Source: Candidatus Thorarchaeota archaeon (GTDB taxonomy: Archaea; Asgardarchaeota; Thorarchaeia; Thorarchaeales; Thorarchaeaceae). Taken from it: 16,576 bases of DNA. The notes beneath the pieces are model-generated. The model made no database searches. It worked only from the letters and a program-made list of their open reading frames with translations, and was not told the DNA's origin. The stretch spans positions 1 through 16,576 of the forward strand of contig JAEOUN010000024.1 of NCBI GenBank assembly GCA_016839245.1, in the 5' to 3' direction. This document shows, one piece after another, positions 1 to 7,696 of this stretch (positions within the stretch are counted from its first letter, which is position 1; each line of letters begins with the position of its first letter). The position numbers and the translations under genes are program-made.

Positions 1-417
1 CTGAAATTTGCTCCAATACACTCTGGGAGCGTTCTAGCAAACTCCTGCAACTATATCGCTTATCCTCAGACAAAGTCCAATGATATCGAGAATTACCTTC
101 TAGGCATATTGAATTCTGAGCTTCTGAATTGGCGATTTCAAGTCACAAATTCAAACAATCATGTTTCTATTAAGGAACTGCGTTCCTTGCCATTGGTTCC
201 ATTTATACCAGAGAATAGTTACGTGAAGGAAATATGCAAGGCAGTTCAGAGTTATAGATTGAGAGAGATTGACTCAATATTGCCAATTGAAGCTTATGTT
301 CTGGCTCTGTATGGATTTAACCATGAGAATGCAGCATTGCTTCTTCAAATGAGAAATTGTCCTAAGGATGAGCTGAACTTAATCCTTCAGCTCTTTGATA
401 GTAATACAGAGAATTGA
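1..417 (+). CDS. C-terminal part of a type II N6-adenine DNA methyltransferase (partial, cut by window edge)
   Basis: The reading frame is open from base 1 to the TGA at 415-417, so only the last 138 residues of a longer protein are present. The segment LLGILNSELLNWRF, followed by TNSNNHVS and then ELRSLPL, is the pattern of the TaqI-like C-terminal specificity domain of type II N6-adenine methyltransferases. There it contacts the DNA target, while the catalytic NPPY-type domain would lie upstream, outside this window. The pattern reminds me of the Alw26I/Eco31I/Esp3I type IIS family, in which an adenine and a cytosine methyltransferase modify opposite strands, but this is recall, not a search. 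A cytosine methyltransferase begins 6 bases after the stop, so the two are probably co-transcribed. The TTG at 109 could in principle start a short ORF, but the upstream frame continues the same domain. A restriction enzyme, if any, must lie left of the window. Confidence 0.7.
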   Translation: MKFAPIHSGSVLANSCNYIAYPQTKSNDIENYLLGILNSELLNWRFQVTNSNNHVSIKELRSLPLVPFIPENSYVKEICKAVQSYRLREIDSILPIEAYVLALYGFNHENAALLLQMRNCPKDELNLILQLFDSNTEN

Positions 418-423
418 ACTCTT

Positions 424-1698
424 ATGGGAAAGCCTTTCAAGGGTAATGTGCTTCCCTCTGATGTGAACCTCCTCATAATGAAACCGGAAATCTCACATAC
501 TGAGTTTAGTAGGGTCCTGTACAACCATATCTGTGCAACATTGAGTGAGCTAGATATGGAGATAGTGAGATCTGTACCAGCCGGTGGAAATTGGAAGGAT
601 TTACCCGACTCTGTTGTAGCAAAGTCCGCAAGATTGACTCAAATAAAAAATTCAGGAGGTCGGACAACATACTATGGTCGACTTAAATATGAGCTGCCAA
701 GTTATACAATCAATACTTTCTTCAATCGTCCTGGTAATGGAGCCTTCATTCATCCTACTCAGGATCGGCTAATTTCACTGAGAGAAGCAGCACGTTTGCA
801 GTCTTTTCCAGATAGCTACCAATTCAAAGGAAGCGTCACATCCCAATTCAAGCAAATTGGCAATGCCATACCTCCCCTACTCGCTGAAATGTTGGGAAGA
901 TCCATTAGACCGGGTAGATGCATTGATCTCTATTGTGGAGCCGGAGGATTATCTGAAGGTCTGAAGAAGTCCGGACACACAATTCTTGTCGCATCAGATT
1001 GGAACGCCAATATGTGCGAAACCTACGCTAATAATCACAAGGATACAACAGTAGCACAGGTCAATATGAGTGATAAAGGACAGGTGCAAGAGCTCATTGA
1101 ACTGATAGAATCTAAATTGAAAGGTAGAACTCTTAATCTTCTATCTGGAGGTCCGCCATGCCAAGGATTTTCAACCGCAGGCAAATGGCAGGTAAATGAT
1201 GCAAGAAACTCTCTCCTTTTTCAGACATTAAATCTTGTGCGGAATCTTAAACCAAATTCAATACTGCTTGAGAATGTTCCCGGCATTCAGTCCATGCAGA
1301 AAGGAAAAATTCTGGAAAAGTTTGTGAATGCACTTCAGGCTTTGGAATACTCTGTAAGAGTCATATTATTACAAGCTGAAGAGTTTGGTGTTCCGCAGTT
1401 GCGAAGGAGAGTTTTTATTCTCGCAAATAACAGTGGGACGCAAATTAAGGCGCCTAAGCGATTACTTGCATCTATTGTGCGAGGGAAAAGAAGGCATGAA
1501 GTATCTTTTGAAGATAATGGCTTAGCTCCCCCTGTGACAGTACATGAGGCTATATCTGACCTTCCGCCTATTCATTCAGGAAGTGGTTCTACTATTTCAG
1601 ACTATGATACAAAATGGATCAATTCTGACTATCAAAAATTAATGCGCAGTATCATAACTTCCTATGAATTCTTCAATAATAGAGCTGGACAATGTTGA
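424..1698 (+). CDS. Circularly permuted cytosine-5 DNA methyltransferase
   Basis: This 424-residue protein transfers a methyl group from S-adenosylmethionine to C5 of cytosine. All key motifs of the family are visible but in rotated order. Motif IX (residues 114-134, LREAARLQSFPD) and motif X (141-158, QIGNAIPPLLA) come first. Then follow motif I (166-180, DLYCGAGGLSEGL), the catalytic PPCQGFS loop (244-250, Cys246), DxRNSLL (259-265), ENVPG (283-287) and QLRRRVFI (325-332). In the usual order IX and X are C-terminal. The target-recognition region is therefore split: its first half is the C-terminus (about 340-424) and its second half, including GGNWKDLP (54-61) and YYGRLKYELP (83-92), is the N-terminus. 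No catalytic residue is missing, so it should be active. ATG at 424 lies 6 bases after the adenine methyltransferase stop. M.BssHII is a known precedent for permutation in this family. Confidence 0.93.
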   Translation: MGKPFKGNVLPSDVNLLIMKPEISHTEFSRVLYNHICATLSELDMEIVRSVPAGGNWKDLPDSVVAKSARLTQIKNSGGRTTYYGRLKYELPSYTINTFFNRPGNGAFIHPTQDRLISLREAARLQSFPDSYQFKGSVTSQFKQIGNAIPPLLAEMLGRSIRPGRCIDLYCGAGGLSEGLKKSGHTILVASDWNANMCETYANNHKDTTVAQVNMSDKGQVQELIELIESKLKGRTLNLLSGGPPCQGFSTAGKWQVNDARNSLLFQTLNLVRNLKPNSILLENVPGIQSMQKGKILEKFVNALQALEYSVRVILLQAEEFGVPQLRRRVFILANNSGTQIKAPKRLLASIVRGKRRHEVSFEDNGLAPPVTVHEAISDLPPIHSGSGSTISDYDTKWINSDYQKLMRSIITSYEFFNNRAGQC

Positions 1699-1763
1699 TT
1701 AGTAAAGTACTCACATCTTCAAAGTAGACAAAAGTTCTGATAATTCTGGGTGGTATAACTGAT

Positions 1764-3464
1764 TTGATATCTGGTGCAATGCTATACGATCTGTTAGGTT
1801 CGAAAGTACTTGCATCTGTTAATTTCACAAATACTGAGATTTCTGATGAATTTCTACGATCTGTTGCAGATGAATATTATGAATTGATTGAAGAGGATGC
1901 TGCAAAGAGCTTCATCAGTACAAAAATATTGAATCGTGCAATAATAGTTTCGAGGGTTGGTGAAGTAACTCTCATCATCACTCTAAGTGATCGCGACACA
2001 TTCTCAGATATTGAAATTATCAGGATACGAAAACTCCAATGGATTGTAACCGAAGACATCAAGAAATCATCAGTTCGTGATTTCAAAGATTATTTTGCTG
2101 ATATTGCAAGAGAGAATTTAGGAATTGACTTGACTCTATGCTTCATCATGGCTCGAGACCTACCACCTCAGGATATCTCTGGTACCGCAGTTCAATCATT
2201 AATACGGTGCACAGGCGATAATCGTAAGGAATTCGGCAATCCTGTTACTCTAGGACCATATTCTGTTCGGTCGATGCAGCTCTATTTTGATGAACTTGAT
2301 AGAGATGAATTCAAAGACAACCTGTCTAATACGACCATCTTTGCATTAGTGGTTTCAGGAAGGTTAATTGATGGAGAAAAAGTTGAATATGTGGTGAGAA
2401 GAATTCGTTCTATCAGCGAATCTTCCGTCATTGTAGTTCCTAGCCACGATGACCTATTAGAATACGCTAGAGACTTTGAACTCTCTCTTGGTATAGATCT
2501 ATGTGACTCCGTTTCTTCTAGACCATCACACCTATTGTTGTCTGTCCTCGCAGTTACTGGGTACAGTGATATGCATCCTGAATTGGCAAGGGAGCGGTGG
2601 TCTATTGATTCGCAAGTTGATAATGTCAGAGAACTGACTCATGAACACGAAGAAGAGGAACTAGGACATCAGGCTTTCTTTGTTGTTGACAGGAGAAATG
2701 GGGAAGCAATCTACAGCTACTATTACGAGGAGAGATCTCGCATTCTGGAGATTGCACCAAATATCGTGGCTGCCATAACCTCTTTCAAAATTGACCAGCA
2801 ACGACCAGCTGAGACATCTGTCTTTAGGACTGGTGAATTGAGCTACATAACTATCGAACGAAATCAATATGTGTACACTCTCATCACAGGCAAAGATGCT
2901 GATGTTGAATGGCTTCGAGAGCGGTTCTCATTTTTGCCTGACCTGTTTCAGGATGAGATTCCTGAAACAATTGACGACCCAACAGATTTGTTCAGGTCTC
3001 CACTCTTTACTCTCAAACTGCTAGCAACATTACCTCCAGAAGAACTTCCAGGTCGAATTTGTCCAATTCAGAAACGTGCATTGATCTGGGAGCGTTTTGA
3101 GCATTCATCCGTTCGTGATTTCTTGGAGGCCGTGTGGAGTAAACTAGATGGGTCATTTACAATCTCTCGACTTGTTCCCGGAAAAGGTCCAGAACTTATT
3201 CTTGGCGCTCTGCACCTCCTCAAGAGACTTGATGCAATTTCATTTACTATGAAGATCACTCCTGATGATGCTCCGCTTATTCGTACGCAACCAGACTCTG
3301 AAACATTGGCACTCTATGAACAACTTGATACAATTCTCAAGTTCGTTAATGGTACAAATACAATTCAGCAGATTGCCATGGCGATGAAGATGCAACCTAG
3401 TGTGCTTGTTACTGTCTTTGCTGAGTTGCATCGCCGAGGAGTGGTGACATTTACTGAGTTATGA
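1764..3464 (+). CDS. Longin - degenerate GTPase fold - longin - two winged-helix protein
   Basis: I do not recognise a named family for this 566-residue cytosolic protein. Its order of segments matches the next gene: a longin/roadblock-like alpha-beta domain (about 6-118), a GTPase-like fold (about 122-275), a second longin-like domain (about 303-395), and two winged helices (about 415-500 and 510-566). The GTPase-like part keeps the strand pattern (LTLCFIMA; MQLYFDELDRDEFKD; TIFALVVSG; SVIVVPSHDD). It has lost the nucleotide-binding residues: there is no GxxxxGK[ST] P-loop after strand 1 (RDLPPQDISGT instead), no DxxG (FDELDR), and SHDD stands where NKxD belongs. I infer a pseudo-GTPase partner or scaffold for the active paralogue 90 bases downstream. 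The TTG at 1764 has GGGTGG 10 bases upstream. ATG at 1779 is an alternative that aligns better with the paralogue's start and lies 23 bases after a TATAA. Confidence 0.7.
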   Translation: MISGAMLYDLLGSKVLASVNFTNTEISDEFLRSVADEYYELIEEDAAKSFISTKILNRAIIVSRVGEVTLIITLSDRDTFSDIEIIRIRKLQWIVTEDIKKSSVRDFKDYFADIARENLGIDLTLCFIMARDLPPQDISGTAVQSLIRCTGDNRKEFGNPVTLGPYSVRSMQLYFDELDRDEFKDNLSNTTIFALVVSGRLIDGEKVEYVVRRIRSISESSVIVVPSHDDLLEYARDFELSLGIDLCDSVSSRPSHLLLSVLAVTGYSDMHPELARERWSIDSQVDNVRELTHEHEEEELGHQAFFVVDRRNGEAIYSYYYEERSRILEIAPNIVAAITSFKIDQQRPAETSVFRTGELSYITIERNQYVYTLITGKDADVEWLRERFSFLPDLFQDEIPETIDDPTDLFRSPLFTLKLLATLPPEELPGRICPIQKRALIWERFEHSSVRDFLEAVWSKLDGSFTISRLVPGKGPELILGALHLLKRLDAISFTMKITPDDAPLIRTQPDSETLALYEQLDTILKFVNGTNTIQQIAMAMKMQPSVLVTVFAELHRRGVVTFTEL

Positions 3465-3518
3465 CATCACAGTAAGCTTCAATTGCCTGAGAAAACTAGA
3501 TAACACCTAAAAACCGGC

Positions 3519-3526
3519 TTATACTA
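3519..3526 (+). promoter_or_regulatory. Candidate archaeal TATA box for the GTPase gene
   Basis: TTATACTA is preceded by a purine-rich then ACCGG stretch that could serve as a BRE. Its centre lies about 32 bases before the ATG at 3555, which predicts a leader of about 7 bases. A separate promoter would let the active GTPase be expressed independently of its upstream paralogue. It was read by eye only. Confidence 0.4.
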
Positions 3527-3554
3527 CAGCAGACATACGGATAGTGAGTACTCA

Positions 3555-5522
3555 ATGATACACAACGTTCTCCTCATCAGGAAAGATACAGGAGAAGTTG
3601 TAGTGAGAACTCGCTTTTGGAAGATTGACTTTCTTGACCATGATATCCAAGAATTCCTTGCTGGGCATAGAGACCTCCAGAGTACAGATGGTCTCTCACC
3701 TGATACGCCTGTCTTCGTTGCTGAGAAGCACAAGGTCTTCCATGCTGATGTTGATGGAGAGATGCTACTCCTCTTTGTCACTGATGGCCGTGATGAGGAC
3801 CGAGCTATTCAATACCGTGTCCGTGAAGGTGCTTCACGCATCTCTACTGCTCTCCGTGGCAACAGCATGGGATACATCCGCGATAACCTCGATGATATCC
3901 TTGGAGAGCTCATCTTCACACGTTTCAAGGTGAGTTTTGTCGGTTCTGGTGGTGTCGGCAAGTCCACGCTACTACGTCTGTTATTCGGCAAAGAACCTGC
4001 ACCTGGCGGCTATACGCCTACAATCAACGTAGCGGTCGATTCGTCCGAGACAATTCAGTTTGGAACGTTCCTCGTGACGGTCTGGGATTTCGCTGGGCAG
4101 GCTGTCTTCCAAGACCTCTGGAGTTTCTACTTCTCTGGTACTGATGTCATTTTTCTAGTTACAGATTCAAGTTTTAGAAATGTCATGCAGACAAAATCCC
4201 TGCTACGCACTATTCGTAAAGAGGCTCCTGCGGTACCACTCTTCATCATCGCAAACAAACAAGACCTTCCTGAATCAATGCGGGCTGACAAGATTAAGCG
4301 ACTTCTAGGCGCACCGACTTTCCAGATGATTGCAACTGATAAGTCGCGAAGAGAGGAGTTCATTCGCCTGATGCTTGAAGTTGCTGCAAAGACAGTTGGT
4401 GTTACATTACCTGATCTCCCAATATCTGAGATGATTACCGTTCGAAGAGGAACCGAGGATATAGATCAACCTGGAGCCGCTTCAAAAGAGGCAACAGCAA
4501 CAACAACGTCAGAATCTGGATTCGAAACCGTACCTTATGAGGTTGAGAGTGATATCCATGAGATTACAGGTTCTGACCGGACGAAAAAACAGACCACTCG
4601 ACAGGTAGCACCTACTCAACAATCGGCGGTTGATACAACAGCAGTAGAAACTGCTAGTCCTACATCTGCTTCCGAACACAGTCAGGTTCTTCACCTCATG
4701 TTGATCCTACCAAATGAGGGGATGCCTGATGTCATCTATCATCTGAATTATATCGATGAGGAGATTGACAAGAATGCAATTGCATCATTGATATCTGCAT
4801 TGGACTCATTTGGTGGTATTGATGCAGGTTCTGAAAATGATGGAAGTAGTACAACCAATGCTCTTGAGACCATCGAGCATGAAGGCAACTTGGTTATGGT
4901 CGAGAAGTCAAAGCACTTTGTGATTGCGTTAATTGTCAACAACGATAGCGAAGAGAAAGAACAGCGCAAGACACTCAACTCACTACTTGTGATCATTGAG
5001 CAAAAGTATGGAGATATCTGGGAGAACTGGAAAGGCGATCTAACGGTGTTTGAGTCATCCGTCTTTGATGTTCTAGCTGAAATTCCTCTTCGTCCAATAA
5101 GTCTTGATTATATTGTTCGTGCACGAGAGGCTGGCAAATCTCTGCCCTTTAGTAGTCGGGAAGTTGGTTTTGCGATAGTTGAAGTACAATCAGCAATTGA
5201 GAGTAATGATACTGTTGGTGGATTGGTCCGAAGTCTTGACATACCTCGAGAGACCGTGCTGGGCTGTCTTCAGATTCTGAGCAAATATGGATGGATTGAT
5301 TTCAAGGTGGAAATTGGACCCCAGAGTCATCTAAAGAAACGTGGAATCGTTGATGAGGATACAGAGAAGGCATATGGCAACGTTGTTGTCAAATTCGTTG
5401 ACCTCTGTGATGGTATGACTTCCCTTGAAGATGTAGTACGGAAACTGAATGTTAGCCTTCCCGCAATGAAGTTTGTTGCCACAAAACTGGTATTAGAGGG
5501 CGTTCTAGAAATCGTCGTATAG
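3555..5522 (+). CDS. Longin - small GTPase (Arf/MglA type) - longin - two winged-helix protein
   Basis: This 655-residue protein carries an intact Ras-superfamily GTPase, predicted to bind and hydrolyse GTP. G1 is GSGGVGKS (130-137, Lys136), a switch I threonine lies in YTPT (153-156), G3 is WDFAGQ (177-182), G4 is NKQD (234-237) and G5 is probably IATD (259-262). The DFAGQ motif resembles Arf, SRbeta and MglA GTPases. A longin/roadblock-like domain precedes it (1-118). After it come a Thr/Ser/Ala/Gln-rich, probably disordered linker (about 295-376), a second longin-like domain (377-495) and two winged helices (about 500-580 and 585-655). Longin and roadblock domains are common regulators or partners of such GTPases, so this one may be regulated in cis. 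There is no lipidation motif or membrane segment. The winged helices could bind DNA or act as protein-interaction modules. The gene ends 2 bases from the convergent beta-CASP gene. The real cellular process is unknown. Confidence 0.85.
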   Translation: MIHNVLLIRKDTGEVVVRTRFWKIDFLDHDIQEFLAGHRDLQSTDGLSPDTPVFVAEKHKVFHADVDGEMLLLFVTDGRDEDRAIQYRVREGASRISTALRGNSMGYIRDNLDDILGELIFTRFKVSFVGSGGVGKSTLLRLLFGKEPAPGGYTPTINVAVDSSETIQFGTFLVTVWDFAGQAVFQDLWSFYFSGTDVIFLVTDSSFRNVMQTKSLLRTIRKEAPAVPLFIIANKQDLPESMRADKIKRLLGAPTFQMIATDKSRREEFIRLMLEVAAKTVGVTLPDLPISEMITVRRGTEDIDQPGAASKEATATTTSESGFETVPYEVESDIHEITGSDRTKKQTTRQVAPTQQSAVDTTAVETASPTSASEHSQVLHLMLILPNEGMPDVIYHLNYIDEEIDKNAIASLISALDSFGGIDAGSENDGSSTTNALETIEHEGNLVMVEKSKHFVIALIVNNDSEEKEQRKTLNSLLVIIEQKYGDIWENWKGDLTVFESSVFDVLAEIPLRPISLDYIVRAREAGKSLPFSSREVGFAIVEVQSAIESNDTVGGLVRSLDIPRETVLGCLQILSKYGWIDFKVEIGPQSHLKKRGIVDEDTEKAYGNVVVKFVDLCDGMTSLEDVVRKLNVSLPAMKFVATKLVLEGVLEIVV

Positions 5523-5524
5523 AT

Positions 5525-7696
5525 TTATGTGTTGATGACGATTCTCTGTTTATACCTTGGAATCATTACACCCTTTGGTTCGGCATAGACTGGAGTGTGG
5601 ACCATGATTCGTTTTCCTTTACATGAATTAATGTAATTCTCAAGATTTGTAGAGGAAGAATGGGCACTAAGTCGTGCATATTCAACATGACACTCATGAG
5701 GTTCATAATCATGAAGAAGATTCCACCCTGGTGTTCTTGGAGAAAGATACCCACAGAGAATTACTGCAGCTTTATTATTATCTCTCTGTTCGTTGAAATG
5801 GTGGCGTGCAAGACCGCCAGCCATCATTCCTCCGCCTGCCACTAATACATCATCATCTTGAAGATGTATCCTATTCTTTTTCATGTTCTCCCAGTGTCCT
5901 GATACTCCAACAAGTTTAGTGACTCGTTCAGCCATGCCTGTCACCATCACATTTCTATTCCTTGTGATTCCGAGTTCTTCTAAAATGAGGAGTATCTCTT
6001 GTGATCGACCGACAGCAAAGCTAGGAATTATAATGGGGCCATAGTTTGCAATAGTAGTACTGATCTGATCTTTTACCTTCTCTCTATCAAAGTCTTCTCT
6101 TCCCCAGTATGTTCCGTCATAGATGGTGTAATCTGCATCAGTGGGCAGGTTAGCTCCAGAAAACAATACTGACGTATCCATATTGAAATCACCAGTATAG
6201 AGAATCTTAACACCTTCAATATCTACAGAGTAAGCTGCACTACCTGGAATATGACAGGCATCGATTGGAGTCACAACAATTCCAGGGCTTACCTCACTAC
6301 TTGTGCCATATTCAAGTTGAACATGATTTTTTGTGACCTTTTCAATATTCGACTCATTATATTGAGAGATTAAATCAAGAGTGTCATATTTACGTGGCGG
6401 GAATGGCGTACCAACTTTTAATGCATCATCTAAGAGTATCTTGGTAATTGCCCCACTTGGTCCAACAGAGCACCATTTTCCTGTGAACTCGTTATATAAT
6501 ACTGGAAGCCCTCCAACATGATCTAAGTGTGCATGACTCACAAGGACAGTATCCACCATATCAATCTCAGGTATCCATTCAGGAATTCTGTGGTTGGCTA
6601 CCGATAAACCAAAGTCCAAGAGTATGCCACCAGTATCTGTTTTTATGAGAACGCCGCTTCTGCCAATCCGGTGACCACCCAGAAAGATAATCTCGATCTT
6701 CTTTGTCTTTGTTGAGTATGCCACTGAGGGCAAAAGACCAACTCTCAGTTTTTGTGGTATGAGTTCAAATATGACAGGGTCAATGATGTCCCCTGGCGGT
6801 GGTGATGGTAATTCTTGAAGTCGGATAGGTAATACGGCATCTTTGTGAGTTCGAAATTCCTCTTTTTCAAATACTGTCTGCACTGTGCTGACAGCCTTAT
6901 CGACTACCATGTCTGTGATCTTCTTCTGAGATATTTCGTAAATTTTCTTTTTCTTTATCTTCAGAAGTTGTAGAAGTACTGCATCTGGAGCCCACTCTTT
7001 CAAGCTATCATAGCTCTTCTGGAAAGACAAATCCTGAACGGCTTCTTGGAGATATTGCGGATGTCGCATTACTGCATCAACAAGACGAAACTGATCAGTT
7101 TCAATGACTGGTGCAATATCTATTTCCAATTCTTTCCCAGCTTCGATAAATGATGATGCTCCAAAGAGTGGTGCACCAAGGAATTGTATCCAATAACGAA
7201 TCTCTCTGAGAATTTCAGTCTCCTTTTCATTATGAATTGCTGAGAGGTACAATAGAGCTTTTCTTAGCCACTTTTCAATTATTGTCTGATTTCGAACATA
7301 TCTGAGTGAATATCTATAGAGATACCGAAAGTCTTCTTCATTATAATTCCCAATAACAAGCCCGTGTATACAGAGTATCATTGCTTGGATTATTTCTTGA
7401 ACCGTAGTGTCATTCTTCGCATCGAGAAAAATCTGAAGCAACAAATCATTTGCAGCTTCTGCAGCCGTTAATCCTTCTATGTCATCTGCTGTTGTCTTTG
7501 CAAGTTCGAAGACTAGAAATTCACTAGACTCTCCAAACAGTCCTTCGCTTTCTGATATCTTCTTTCCTTTAAGGAGTGAATTCAAATCATTTGTGGCTTG
7601 ATCAAATGTCTGCTTGATTTTCTTGTGCTTTGTTTTTGGGAAGCCTTTCACATTAGTCACTCCATAACCATTACAAGACCCCTTTTTGAATATCAT
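5525..7696 (-). CDS. Beta-CASP metallo-beta-lactamase nuclease with long helical N-terminal extension
   Basis: Residues about 332-723 form a metallo-beta-lactamase/beta-CASP module, the fold of CPSF73, RNase J and archaeal aCPSF nucleases that cut RNA with two zinc ions. Visible are HAHLDH (388-393), His482 (ACHIPGS), Asp503 (YTGDFN), the motif A acid Asp527 (YDGTYWG), motif B His679 (SAHSS) and motif C His700. All metal ligands are kept, so the enzyme should be active. Motif C reads VHT rather than the common VHGE. The first ~320 residues are not the KH domains of aCPSF1/2. They are mostly helical, with repeated Leu/Ile-rich stretches (about 75-175 and 200-275), and I do not recognise them. 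ATG at 7696 overlaps the stop of the upstream NAD-kinase-like gene by 4 bases, indicating translational coupling. Substrate (RNA or DNA) cannot be told from sequence. Confidence 0.85.
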   Translation of the reverse strand: MIFKKGSCNGYGVTNVKGFPKTKHKKIKQTFDQATNDLNSLLKGKKISESEGLFGESSEFLVFELAKTTADDIEGLTAAEAANDLLLQIFLDAKNDTTVQEIIQAMILCIHGLVIGNYNEEDFRYLYRYSLRYVRNQTIIEKWLRKALLYLSAIHNEKETEILREIRYWIQFLGAPLFGASSFIEAGKELEIDIAPVIETDQFRLVDAVMRHPQYLQEAVQDLSFQKSYDSLKEWAPDAVLLQLLKIKKKKIYEISQKKITDMVVDKAVSTVQTVFEKEEFRTHKDAVLPIRLQELPSPPPGDIIDPVIFELIPQKLRVGLLPSVAYSTKTKKIEIIFLGGHRIGRSGVLIKTDTGGILLDFGLSVANHRIPEWIPEIDMVDTVLVSHAHLDHVGGLPVLYNEFTGKWCSVGPSGAITKILLDDALKVGTPFPPRKYDTLDLISQYNESNIEKVTKNHVQLEYGTSSEVSPGIVVTPIDACHIPGSAAYSVDIEGVKILYTGDFNMDTSVLFSGANLPTDADYTIYDGTYWGREDFDREKVKDQISTTIANYGPIIIPSFAVGRSQEILLILEELGITRNRNVMVTGMAERVTKLVGVSGHWENMKKNRIHLQDDDVLVAGGGMMAGGLARHHFNEQRDNNKAAVILCGYLSPRTPGWNLLHDYEPHECHVEYARLSAHSSSTNLENYINSCKGKRIMVHTPVYAEPKGVMIPRYKQRIVINT

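Noticed and set aside
5520..5527. Overlap or fusion between the GTPase gene and the convergent nuclease gene
   Set aside because: The two stop codons (TAG 5520-5522 and the minus-strand TAA at 5527-5525) are separate with 2 bases between; they simply converge.
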